In this document: positions 8,937 to 17,035 of the stretch, in pieces
Layout: each line of letters begins with the position of its first letter
Numbering within the stretch: position 1 is the first letter of the stretch
Source of the DNA: Rhodococcus sp. SGAir0479
Lineage (GTDB): Bacteria; Actinomycetota; Actinomycetes; Mycobacteriales; Mycobacteriaceae
Assembly: GCF_005484805.1 (NCBI RefSeq)
Contig: NZ_CP039432.1
Span: forward strand, 3,286,001-3,350,000
Reading direction: 5' to 3'
DNA length: 64,000 bases
Made by a program: the position numbers and the translations under genes
The notes under the pieces: generated by a model
The model's input: the letters and a program-made list of their open reading frames with translations, nothing else
What the model was told of the DNA's origin: nothing
Databases searched by the model: none

Positions 8937-10427
8937 CTAGACGACCAGCGCCGGCTCGGCCGGGTCGACCGTGACCCCGAGCGCGTCGTACGCCGCGGCC
9001 ACGCCCGCCACCGCGCGCCGGAGCTCGTCGGCCGGCCGCGCGTAGGGCAGCCGGATGTAGCGCTCGAACGCGCCCTCCACGCCGAAGCGCGGGCCCGCCG
9101 CCAGCACGACCCCGTGACTGGGGGCGGTCGCCGCGAGCGCGGTCGACACCGGTGCGGGCATCCGTAGCCAGAGCGACATACCGCCGGTCCCGACCGTGGG
9201 CACCCAGTCGGGCAGCCGGGCGGCCAGCTCGTCGAGCAGGACGGCCCGCTGGGCACGCAGGATCTCGCGCCGCGCCTCGACCGGGCCGTCGCCCGCGTCG
9301 AGCAGGTGCACCGCGGCGAGCTGGTCCATGACCGGCGTACCGAGGTCCGACGCGGACCGGGATCCGACCAGCCGGCCGATCAGTTCCGGTTCGGCGCGAA
9401 TCCATCCCACCCGCAGGCCACCCCAGTGGGACTTGGACACCGACCCGATCGTCACCACCTCCGACAGACCCCGCCCGTGCGCCGCGACCGGCGCCGGCGG
9501 CGGCGCGTCGAGCCAGACGTCGACCATCGTCTCGTCGACCACCAGCGTCATCCGGGTCTCGCGCGCGATCCGGGCCAGCTCGGCGCGGCCGGCGTCGTCG
9601 AGGCACAGCCCGGTCGGGTTGTGGAAATCCGGGATCAGATAAGCCATCCCGGCCGCGGTCTGGCGCGCGGCACTGCGGATGCCGCCCAGATCCCACGCCC
9701 GCGACGCACCGCCCTCCGGACGCACCGGCACGGGAACCGGACGCCCACCCACCCGCCGGACCGCCGCCAACGCGTTGGGATACGTCGGATGGTCGACGAG
9801 GACCCGCTCCCCCGGCGCCGTGAGCACCCCGAGGAGCAGCCGGAACGCGTGCTGCGCACCCGAGGTGACCATGATCTGCGCCGGCGTCGTCTCGAGACCC
9901 CGCGCGCAGTAGCGGGCCGCGATGGCCTCGCGTAGCACCGCGATCCCGTGCGGCTCCATCCCGTGCGTGTCGAGGAAGGGGGGAAGTGCTTGCAGCGCAG
10001 CGCTGTACGCCTCCTGCACCTCGAGAACGGGGGCGACCATGGCCGCGTAGCTCAGATCCACGACGTCGCCGGCCTCGGGCCGACGGGCACTCCCGACGGC
10101 CGGCGCGCGGGGCGGAGCCGCCGGCATCGTCACGGTGCTCCGCGAGCCCTGTCGGCTGGACAGGAAACCCTCCTCACGCAGTACCGAGTAGGCGGTGGTG
10201 ACGGTCGTCCGGCTCACCTGCAGCTCGCCGGCGAGTTCCCGCTCGCCCGGCAGCGCGGCACCGAGCGGGATGCGGCCGTCGTGCACGAGCAACCGGATCC
10301 CGTCGGCGAGGGCGCGGTACGCGGGCCGGCGTCCGGCGTCGTCGCGCCACCCACCGAGATCCCGCGAGACCGACCGCGCACCGACCGCATGCATCATCAT
10401 GCGGTCCAGTATTCGAGTTCTGGCCAT
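8937..10427 (-). CDS. MocR/PdxR-type GntR regulator with aminotransferase domain
   Basis: The 496-residue protein joins an N-terminal GntR winged helix (about residues 35-100, with LPGERELAGELQVSRTTVTT) to a fold-type I aminotransferase domain. The PLP lysine is Lys332 in SVSKSHWGG. In known MocR regulators the second domain senses PLP or an amino-acid adduct and the protein controls a divergent neighbour. Here the divergent gene, 36 bp away, encodes a 73-residue membrane protein. An inverted repeat spans the intergenic start (10421-10441). The ligand cannot be inferred. Confidence 0.9.
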   Translation of the reverse strand: MARTRILDRMMMHAVGARSVSRDLGGWRDDAGRRPAYRALADGIRLLVHDGRIPLGAALPGERELAGELQVSRTTVTTAYSVLREEGFLSSRQGSRSTVTMPAAPPRAPAVGSARRPEAGDVVDLSYAAMVAPVLEVQEAYSAALQALPPFLDTHGMEPHGIAVLREAIAARYCARGLETTPAQIMVTSGAQHAFRLLLGVLTAPGERVLVDHPTYPNALAAVRRVGGRPVPVPVRPEGGASRAWDLGGIRSAARQTAAGMAYLIPDFHNPTGLCLDDAGRAELARIARETRMTLVVDETMVDVWLDAPPPAPVAAHGRGLSEVVTIGSVSKSHWGGLRVGWIRAEPELIGRLVGSRSASDLGTPVMDQLAAVHLLDAGDGPVEARREILRAQRAVLLDELAARLPDWVPTVGTGGMSLWLRMPAPVSTALAATAPSHGVVLAAGPRFGVEGAFERYIRLPYARPADELRRAVAGVAAAYDALGVTVDPAEPALVV

Positions 10428-10441
10428 TTATATCAAGGCCA
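10421..10441. promoter_or_regulatory. Candidate MocR operator
   Basis: Inverted repeats TGGCC (10421-10425) and GGCCA (10437-10441) flank the A/T-rich core ATTTATATCAA. The site covers the start codon region of the MocR gene and lies just upstream of the divergent small gene, a position suited to autoregulation. No experimental consensus is available to compare. Confidence 0.4.
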
Positions 10442-10463
10442 CTTGCCCGACAGACTGACCGTC

Positions 10464-10685
10464 ATGAGCACCGTCGTGACCCTGATCTGCATGGCCCTAC
10501 TGGCCGGCTTCGTCTATTACTACCTCCCACCGGACCGGCCTCGACGGCTCTTTCGGCTCGAACAGTTCCGTCCTGCAGCGCCTTTGGCCGGAATCCTGGA
10601 CGAGCCCGAGCGACCGGACGACGCGGTGGACGCGTCGGGCGGCGCACCGATCCCCGGCCAGGCCAGTACTACGGTACTGGACTGA
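10464..10685 (+). CDS. Small single-pass membrane protein beside MocR regulator
   Basis: The 73-residue product has one N-terminal helix (TLICMALLAGFVYYYLPP, about residues 6-23) followed by a basic patch RPRRLFR and an acidic, proline-rich tail. The ATG at 10464 is preferred because the upstream extension in the same frame is the antisense of the MocR gene. The family is not recognised. Its position, head-to-head with the MocR gene over a shared 36-bp promoter, makes it the likeliest target of that regulator. Confidence 0.6.
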   Translation: MSTVVTLICMALLAGFVYYYLPPDRPRRLFRLEQFRPAAPLAGILDEPERPDDAVDASGGAPIPGQASTTVLD

Positions 10686-10731
10686 CCGCTCCGAACTGTG
10701 CGAGTCGAACCGCGGCCGGTATCGTGACCGC

Positions 10732-11997
10732 GTGAACGACACGGGGCCCGACGCGCTGCTGGACGGTCTGCGCGACGTCCTGGTCGGCCGCTTGTCCGAC
10801 ATCGGACGCCGGTTCTCGGCGCTGCTGGCCGACACCGTGCCGCACACCGCGCTGGTGATCTTCACGCGCGAGTGCACCGGCCGGCCCCGAAAGGTCGCCG
10901 GGGACCCGGACATCGTCGACCGGGTGACGATCGCCGAACTCGATTCCCTGCGTGCCGATCTCGCGCACGGACAGATCTTCTGCGGTCGCGCCGCCGTCGC
11001 CGGGCGCCTGCGGGAGGTGTACGCGATCCTCGACCGCACCGACACGCTGCTGGTGCTCGTCCCGGCGGGGCGGCCGCCGCGGCCGGCGGTGCTCGACACC
11101 GTCCGGGCGATGTTCGGCATCGTCGCCACCGCCATCCAGTTGCAGGTCCAGGGCGCCAGTCCGGCGTACCTGGCGGAGTCCCGCGCCGCGTCGGCGGAAC
11201 GGGCGCGCACCATCGCCGAGCTCACCGAGGTGCACGCCACCACCCTCGAGACCTTGCTGGCGACGCTGCGCTCGCACGATCTCGACGACGACCGCGCCCG
11301 GTCCGCCGCCGGTGAGACGGCGTCGGCCGCACTGATCCGGCTGCGCACCACCGTCGACTCGCACCGCGAGTTCGCCGAGGAATCGGTGGTCACCGCGTTC
11401 GCCCGCCTGCGGGGCGAACTGCGCGGGCTGCTGCGCCACCGCGACCTCGAACTGGACCTGGTGGAGCCGGCGGTCGACGGCCGCGCCGTCCCGGGCGAGG
11501 TGGCCCACGGTGCCCGAGCGCTGGTCCGCGGCGCGGTGCTGTCACTGTCGGGGCAGGACGAGGTCACCCGCATCCGGGTGGGGTGGAGCTGCTCGGACAC
11601 CGAGCTGGTGGTGGACGTGCGCGACGACGGGCGGGGGCTGGCCGACGTCGGTGAGCTCGAGCGTGAGCTGCGGCCCCGGGTCGAGACGCTCGACGGTACG
11701 CTGACCACGGAGTCGACATCCGGCTGGGGCTCGCGCGTGGTCGCGTCGCTCCCGCTGCAACCGCCCTCCACCACACCGCCGTCCCACCATGCGCTCGCCG
11801 ACCTCGGCCGGCGCGAGCTCGAGGTCCTCGGCCACCTGGTCGCGGGCCGCCGGAACCGCACCATCGCCGAACGCCTCGGCGTCAGCGAGAGCACCGTGAA
11901 ATTCCACGTGGCGGGGGTACTACGCAAGCTCGACGTCGCGACCCGTGCCGAGGCCGCCGCCCTCGGTGGGGAGGCGGGCGTCCGCCCCGTCCCCTGA
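10732..11997 (+). CDS. LuxR-type regulator with sensor and degenerate HATPase-like domains
   Basis: The 421-residue protein has an N-terminal sensor-like region, a helical stretch from about residue 150, and a region resembling a histidine-kinase ATPase (RVGWSCSDTELVVDVRDDGRGLADVGELE). It ends in a LuxR/NarL helix-turn-helix at about residues 357-412 (ELEVLGHLVAGRRNRTIAERLG, then STVKFH). It looks like a fused sensor/response protein without a receiver. TATCGT (10720-10725) lies 6 nt before the GTG, so the mRNA is probably leaderless. The next gene is mscR, so control of formaldehyde detoxification is possible. Confidence 0.8.
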   Translation: MNDTGPDALLDGLRDVLVGRLSDIGRRFSALLADTVPHTALVIFTRECTGRPRKVAGDPDIVDRVTIAELDSLRADLAHGQIFCGRAAVAGRLREVYAILDRTDTLLVLVPAGRPPRPAVLDTVRAMFGIVATAIQLQVQGASPAYLAESRAASAERARTIAELTEVHATTLETLLATLRSHDLDDDRARSAAGETASAALIRLRTTVDSHREFAEESVVTAFARLRGELRGLLRHRDLELDLVEPAVDGRAVPGEVAHGARALVRGAVLSLSGQDEVTRIRVGWSCSDTELVVDVRDDGRGLADVGELERELRPRVETLDGTLTTESTSGWGSRVVASLPLQPPSTTPPSHHALADLGRRELEVLGHLVAGRRNRTIAERLGVSESTVKFHVAGVLRKLDVATRAEAAALGGEAGVRPVP

Positions 11998-12131
11998 CCG
12001 TTCGGCCAGGTCCACCTCCCCGGTCGACCAGTCCCGGCATCGGCCGGCGGTGACTAGCCTCGTAGGCGGACGCGCATCTCACCCGGTGTGCGCCCGCGCG
12101 TTCACGTCGACCAAATTGGAGTGGAGAAACC

Positions 12132-13220
12132 ATGCCGCAGCAGGTACGGGGCGTCATCGCCCGCTCGAAGGACGCCCCCGTCGAACTGGTGACCGTCAAC
12201 ATCCCCGATCCCGGCCCCGGCGAGGCCGTCGTCGCGATCGCGGCGTGCGGCGTGTGCCACACCGACCTGACCTACCGTGACGGCGGCATCAACGACGAGT
12301 TCCCCTTCCTCCTCGGCCACGAGGCCGCGGGCGTCGTCGAGGCCGTCGGCGAGGGTGTCGACACCGTCGAGGTGGGCGACTTCGTGGTCCTCAACTGGCG
12401 CGCGGTGTGCGGAAAGTGTCGCGCCTGCAAGCGTGGTCGCCCCCAGTACTGCTTCGACACCCACAACGCGAAGCAGAAGATGACCCTCGAGGACGGCACC
12501 GAGCTGACCCCGGCCCTGGGCATCGGCGCGTTCGCGGACAAGACGTTGGTCGCGGCCGGCCAGTGCACCAAGGTGGACCCCTCCGCCGATCCGGCCGTCG
12601 TCGGGCTGCTCGGCTGCGGCGTCATGGCGGGCATGGGTGCCGCGATGAACACCGGCAACGTCACCCGCGGCGACTCGGTCGCGGTCATCGGCTGCGGTGG
12701 CGTCGGTGACGCCGCCATCATGGGCTCGCGCCTCGCCGGGGCGAACAAGATCATCGCGATCGACCGGGATCCCAAGAAGCTCGAGTGGGCTGTCGAGCTC
12801 GGCGCCACCCACACCATCGACGCATCGAAGGTCGACGACGTGGTCGAGGCGATCCAGGACCTCACCGACGGCTTCGGCACCGACGTCGTGGTCGACGCCG
12901 TGGGCCGCCCGGAGACGTGGAAGCAGGCGTTCTACGCCCGCGACCTGGCCGGCACCGTCGTCCTCGTGGGCGTCCCCACCCCGGACATGACGCTCGAGAT
13001 GCCGCTGGTCGACTTCTTCTCCCGCGGCGGGTCGCTCAAGTCGTCGTGGTACGGCGACTGCCTGCCCGAGCGCGACTTCCCGATGCTCGTCGACCTGTAC
13101 CAGCAGGGCCGGCTGCCACTCGAGAAGTTCGTGACCGAGCGGATCAAGCTCGAGGACGTGGAGCAGGCGTTCGAGACCATGCACCGCGGCGAGGTGCTGC
13201 GTTCGGTGGTGGTCCTGTGA
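12132..13220 (+). CDS. mscR: S-(hydroxymethyl)mycothiol dehydrogenase (formaldehyde dehydrogenase)
   Basis: The 362-residue zinc-dependent MDR dehydrogenase oxidises the formaldehyde-mycothiol adduct, and related enzymes also reduce S-nitrosomycothiol. Catalytic zinc ligands appear as Cys42 in CGVCHTD and His63 in GHE. The structural zinc site is Cys93, Cys96, Cys99 and Cys107. The Rossmann motif GCGGVG is near residue 188. The gene has a GGAG ribosome-binding site. Its stop overlaps the GTG of a metallo-beta-lactamase-fold gene, which suggests a two-step detoxification unit. Confidence 0.93.
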   Translation: MPQQVRGVIARSKDAPVELVTVNIPDPGPGEAVVAIAACGVCHTDLTYRDGGINDEFPFLLGHEAAGVVEAVGEGVDTVEVGDFVVLNWRAVCGKCRACKRGRPQYCFDTHNAKQKMTLEDGTELTPALGIGAFADKTLVAAGQCTKVDPSADPAVVGLLGCGVMAGMGAAMNTGNVTRGDSVAVIGCGGVGDAAIMGSRLAGANKIIAIDRDPKKLEWAVELGATHTIDASKVDDVVEAIQDLTDGFGTDVVVDAVGRPETWKQAFYARDLAGTVVLVGVPTPDMTLEMPLVDFFSRGGSLKSSWYGDCLPERDFPMLVDLYQQGRLPLEKFVTERIKLEDVEQAFETMHRGEVLRSVVVL

Positions 13221-13849
13221 GCGGGGTCCTCAGGGTCGACCGCGTCGTCACGTCGGGCACGTTCGAACTCGACGGCGGCAGTTGGGATGTCGACAACAAC
13301 ATCTGGCTCGTCGGGGACGACGACGAGGTGGTGGTGATCGACGCGGCGCACACGGCGCAGCCGATCATCGATGCCGTCGGTGGCCGCAAGGTGGTGGCGA
13401 TCGTGTGCACGCACGGCCACAACGACCACGTCACCGTCGCGCCGGAGCTCGCCGAGAAGCTCGACGCGCCGATCCTGTTGAACCCGGCCGACGACGGGCT
13501 GTGGCAGATGACCCATCCGGGCGTGCGCCACGGAGCACTCGAGGACGGCCAGCGGATCTCGGTGGCGGGCACCGACATCCAGGCCATCCACACGCCGGGC
13601 CACTCCCCCGGGTCCACGTGCCTGTACCTGCCCGAGGCCGGGGAACTGTTCTCCGGCGACACGCTCTTCTCGGGTGGTCCGGGCGCCACCGGACGCTCGT
13701 TCTCGGACTTCCCGACGATCATCGGGTCGATCCGCGACAAGCTGTTCGCGTTGCCCGCGCAGACCCGGGTCCACACCGGCCACGGTGACGACACCGCACT
13801 GGGCACCGAGGCACCGCACCTCGAGGAGTGGATCGCGCGCGGCCATTGA
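13217..13849 (+). CDS. Metallo-beta-lactamase-fold hydrolase coupled to mscR
   Basis: The 210-residue protein has the dinuclear-metal motif THGHNDH (His66, His68, Asp70, His71), then [16 protein letters not shown] and a C-terminal HTGHGDDT, as in glyoxalase II-like thioesterases. It starts with the GTG at 13217 overlapping the mscR stop. Its context and the glyoxalase II resemblance suggest that it hydrolyses S-formylmycothiol to formate and mycothiol, the role FghA plays for glutathione. That assignment is an inference from the coupling, not from a diagnostic residue. Confidence 0.85.
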   Translation: MSGVLRVDRVVTSGTFELDGGSWDVDNNIWLVGDDDEVVVIDAAHTAQPIIDAVGGRKVVAIVCTHGHNDHVTVAPELAEKLDAPILLNPADDGLWQMTHPGVRHGALEDGQRISVAGTDIQAIHTPGHSPGSTCLYLPEAGELFSGDTLFSGGPGATGRSFSDFPTIIGSIRDKLFALPAQTRVHTGHGDDTALGTEAPHLEEWIARGH

Positions 13850-13854
13850 CCGGG

Positions 13855-15384
13855 TCAGCGCGCTGCGGCGCCCCGCCGAGACGACGGCGGGGCGCCGCGC
13901 CGTTGCCGCGCGGCGTGCTCGATAAACACCGCGGTCATCACTCCCGGGATGCGGGCCGATCCCGCCGGTAGCGGTCCGATCGCGGCGAACAACCGATCCA
14001 GCCGCTGGTACAGCGTCTGGCGCTGGATCCCGAGCGTCCGGGCCGTCGCCGTCTTGCTCCCCCAGTTGGTGACGTACGCGAGCAGCGTCTCGAACAGCTC
14101 GCCGCGGCGCTCCCGGTCCCGTCGCAGCAACTCGCCGATCTGGTCGTCGACGAACGTCGTGACGGCACCGGTGTCCGAGAGGCCGCTGAGCAGCCGGGCG
14201 ACGGCGAAGTCCCGGGCGTCGAGGACCACCCCGGCGCCGGGCCCGCAGTGCAGGGTGCGCGTGGTCCGGGCCTCCGTCAGGCATCGCCGGATCTCGTGAC
14301 GGCCGCGCGCGCCCGGCCCGACCACCACCGTGCGAGCCCGAACGTGAACCAGCCTCGAGAACAGTTGTGCGCGTGCTGTTTCCATCGTCGACCAGCGGTC
14401 GAACTCGAGTACCGCCAGGTACTCCCGCCCCACCTGCTGACCCAGGTGCCGGCAGCACGAGGCGTCGACCAGATGCTCCATCGCCCCGGTCGAGATCTCG
14501 TCGTCGTACTCGATCAGCAGTGTCAGGTACGCGGCGGTCGTGCGCAGCCCCAGCCGTGCGGCGATCGCGTCGAGCTGCACCGCCAGGTCCGACGGTGGAT
14601 GCCCGACGGTGGTGAGCAGCGAGAAGTAGCGGGTCTGCAGCCTCTCCTCGGTCGTCGGGGGCCGCGTGCTGAGCAGCGCGATGGCCAGGATCTCCGGTGC
14701 GCGTTCGAGTCCCGCGGTGATCAGATAGATGTCGGCGTCCCGCGCCGGCGCCAGCGTCAGGGTGGCGACGACCGTTCCGCCGAACGCCACGGACGCGTCG
14801 AACACGGCGTCGGTGTCGGGCGGGGCCGCCGGCCCGGCCCGGCCGATCACCTCTCCCGCCGGGGTCGTCAGCGTCACCGTCGAACACGTCTCCCGGCTCA
14901 GTGCCGCGAGGATCGCGTCCACGGCCGGCTGCTCCTCGATCGACGCGGACAGCACCCGCGACATCCGGTCGGCGATCTGCAGCCGGCGCAGCGTCGAGTC
15001 GGCCAGCTGGCTGTTGACGCTCTCGCAGATCTGCACGAACGGGACGCGGTGCCGCAGCTGCAGGACCGGGAAGCCGACGCGTTCGGCGTGCTCGACCAGC
15101 GGCGCCGGAATCGCCGGGAGCCGGTCCGTCCGTTCGACGGCCAGACCGGCCACCCCGGCCGCGGCGAGCGCGTCGACGTAGTCCCGCAGCTCGGTGTCCG
15201 TGCGACCGACCAGGTTGACGCCCTCCATGAGGATCAGCTCGCCGCCGCGCAGCAGCGGCGCGATGTCCAGCTGCTCGCTGGCGTGCACCCACCGCAGGTT
15301 GCGGTCGACGGCGCCGGCCGCCGCGACCGGCACGGGCCGGGCCGCGAGCATGTAGACGTCGTCCAACGCCCCTCGAAGATTCAT
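13855..15384 (-). CDS. PucR-family transcriptional regulator
   Basis: The 509-residue protein has the N-terminal purine-catabolism regulator domain (VPVAAAGAVDRNLRWVHAS, then GVNLVGRTDTELRDYVDAL), a GGDEF-like middle part, and a C-terminal PucR helix-turn-helix (KTATARTLGIQRQTLYQRLD). PucR proteins usually activate purine, allantoin or related nitrogen-compound genes. The ATG at 15384 is preferred over in-frame codons that reach back into the divergent promoter. The neighbouring divergent genes encode an NCS1 permease and a deaminase-type amidohydrolase, which are its probable targets. Confidence 0.88.
   Translation of the reverse strand: MNLRGALDDVYMLAARPVPVAAAGAVDRNLRWVHASEQLDIAPLLRGGELILMEGVNLVGRTDTELRDYVDALAAAGVAGLAVERTDRLPAIPAPLVEHAERVGFPVLQLRHRVPFVQICESVNSQLADSTLRRLQIADRMSRVLSASIEEQPAVDAILAALSRETCSTVTLTTPAGEVIGRAGPAAPPDTDAVFDASVAFGGTVVATLTLAPARDADIYLITAGLERAPEILAIALLSTRPPTTEERLQTRYFSLLTTVGHPPSDLAVQLDAIAARLGLRTTAAYLTLLIEYDDEISTGAMEHLVDASCCRHLGQQVGREYLAVLEFDRWSTMETARAQLFSRLVHVRARTVVVGPGARGRHEIRRCLTEARTTRTLHCGPGAGVVLDARDFAVARLLSGLSDTGAVTTFVDDQIGELLRRDRERRGELFETLLAYVTNWGSKTATARTLGIQRQTLYQRLDRLFAAIGPLPAGSARIPGVMTAVFIEHAARQRRGAPPSSRRGAAAR
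13865..13898. terminator. Hairpin inside the pucR 3' coding end
   Basis: Arms GCGGCGCCCCGCC (13865-13877) and GGCGGGGCGCCGC (13886-13898) form a perfect 13-bp stem with an 8-nt loop. It lies 15 bp past the stop of the convergent hydrolase gene but inside the last codons of pucR, so it can end the rightward transcript. Confidence 0.6.
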
Positions 15385-15406
15385 GGCGACATTTTGTCCA
15401 CCGCGT

Positions 15407-15432
15407 GTTACGTGCGACTTACATTCCGTAAC
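15407..15432. promoter_or_regulatory. Candidate PucR operator dyad
   Basis: GTTACG (15407-15412) and CGTAAC (15427-15432) form an inverted repeat with 14 bp between the arms, in the 142-bp region between pucR and the permease. The location fits a regulator-binding site; the assignment is inferred. Confidence 0.4.
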
Positions 15433-15485
15433 GTCCGACGAAACAGTCGACGCGCAGGCTCGTGGCCGTAACCGAAAAGGCCTGA

Positions 15486-15506
15486 ACGTCCGGGAATCCC
15501 GGACGT
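15486..15506. promoter_or_regulatory. Perfect 21-bp palindrome in the permease leader
   Basis: ACGTCCGGGA (15486-15495) and TCCCGGACGT (15497-15506) are exact inverted repeats around a single central A. The palindrome ends 20 bp before the permease GTG and just before its GAGGGAG ribosome-binding site. It could be an operator or a hairpin that limits translation. Confidence 0.5.
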
Positions 15507-15526
15507 CGTCATCGAGGGAGTCCACC

Positions 15527-17002
15527 GTGAGTGCTACCACCCACGACGTCGAGGAGTCGTTGCAACCGATACCCGAAGGCGAACGCACGACCCGCCTGTC
15601 CGGTCAGTTCTGGATCTGGGCCGGCGCGAACATCGCCCCCATCAACTGGGTCCTGGGAGCACTGGGGATCAGCATGGGGCTGGGGCTCGCCGACACCCTG
15701 CTGGTACTGGTGCTGGGCAACCTCGTCGGCATGGCCGTCTTCGGGCTGTTCGTCCTGCTGGGCCAGCGCACCGGCACCACCGGCATGCTCCTGGGGCGCT
15801 CGGTCTTCGGCCGCCGCGGCAACTACCTGCCGTCGGCGATCCAGGCGCTGGTCGTCGTCGGCTGGTGCGCGGTCAACACCTGGATCGTGCTCGACCTGGT
15901 GATGGCGCTCTTCGGCGAACTCGGCTGGGTGGACCCCGACGCGTCGAACATCGGGTGGAAGATCGGCGTCGCCTTCGGAATCATGGCGATCCAGGTCGGC
16001 ATCTCGATGGCCGGCTACCGCGCGATCTCGGCCTTCGAACGCTGGACGGTCCCGCCCACCGTGGTGGTCCTCGTGCTGATGTCCGTCGTCGCCTGGTTCC
16101 GCTTCGACATCGACTGGAGCTACGCCGGTCCGGACGAAGTCACCCTCGGTGGCACCGAGCGGATCGTCGCGATGTCGGGCGTCATGACCGCGATCGGGAT
16201 CGGCTGGGGACTGACCTGGCTGACGTACGCCGCCGACTACTCCCGTTTCGTGAGCACCGGCGTGCCGCGCAGAAAGCTGTACCTGGCCAGCGCCCTGGGT
16301 CAGTTCATCCCCGTCGTGTGGCTCGGCGTCCTGGGCGCCACGCTCGCGACCAGGAACGGATCGGTGGACCCCGGACAGCTGATCGTCGAGAACTACGGCA
16401 CGCTGGCGATTCCGGTGCTGTTGCTGGTCCTGCACGGCCCCATCGCCACGAACGTACTGAACGTGTACAGCTTCAGCGTCGCCGCGCAGGCACTCGACAT
16501 CAGGGTCGGCCGCCGCAAGCTCAACCTCGTCGTCGGCGTCCTGGCGCTGGCCGCCGCCGTGTTCTTCGTCTACCAGGAGGACGCCGCGAAGACCCTGGAC
16601 GCGTGGCTGGTCGGCGTCGTCGGCTGGGTCGCCACGTGGGGCGCGATCATGCTGGTGCACTACTACATCCTCGAGCGCCGCACCCGACGGTTCGATCACC
16701 TCTTCGACCCGGTCGGCTCGCCGCGCCTTCCCGACGTCAACGCCAGAGCGCTGATCGCGTTCGCGGTCGGCGTGGTCTGCACCTGGATGTTCCTGCAGGG
16801 CACGGTGCCGGCGCTGCAGGGCTTCGGTTCCCGCGCGCTCGGCGGCCTCGACGTGTCGTGGCTCGCCGGCAGCGCCGCGGCCGGGCTCACCTACTACCTG
16901 CTCGCACGGAAGTCGCATCGGCAGTGGACCTCCCGCCGGGTGATCGCCGGGTCGCCGTCGTTGCCCGAGGACGCGCCGGCGCCGGTGGCTCCCCTCGCCT
17001 GA
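15527..17002 (+). CDS. NCS1-family nucleobase:cation symporter (cytosine/purine permease)
   Basis: The 491-residue product has about 12 membrane helices and the NCS1 landmarks: an early helix with WIWAGANIAPINWVLGALG, a GRSVFGRRGNYLPSAIQ loop, and TYAADYSRF in the centre. NCS1 carriers import cytosine, purines, allantoin, hydantoins or related heterocycles with H+ or Na+. The GTG at 15527 follows GAGGGAG with good spacing. It lies between a PucR regulator and an amidohydrolase, so import of the ring compound that the enzyme attacks is the likely role. Confidence 0.88.
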   Translation: MSATTHDVEESLQPIPEGERTTRLSGQFWIWAGANIAPINWVLGALGISMGLGLADTLLVLVLGNLVGMAVFGLFVLLGQRTGTTGMLLGRSVFGRRGNYLPSAIQALVVVGWCAVNTWIVLDLVMALFGELGWVDPDASNIGWKIGVAFGIMAIQVGISMAGYRAISAFERWTVPPTVVVLVLMSVVAWFRFDIDWSYAGPDEVTLGGTERIVAMSGVMTAIGIGWGLTWLTYAADYSRFVSTGVPRRKLYLASALGQFIPVVWLGVLGATLATRNGSVDPGQLIVENYGTLAIPVLLLVLHGPIATNVLNVYSFSVAAQALDIRVGRRKLNLVVGVLALAAAVFFVYQEDAAKTLDAWLVGVVGWVATWGAIMLVHYYILERRTRRFDHLFDPVGSPRLPDVNARALIAFAVGVVCTWMFLQGTVPALQGFGSRALGGLDVSWLAGSAAAGLTYYLLARKSHRQWTSRRVIAGSPSLPEDAPAPVAPLA

Positions 17003-17035
17003 CCCCACCCCCGCCCCTCCGAACCAGGAAGTCAC

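Noticed and set aside
15486-15506. Reading the permease-leader palindrome as a terminator
   Set aside because: It lies directly before the ribosome-binding site of a gene on the plus strand and lacks any run of T, so operator or translational control is more sensible.
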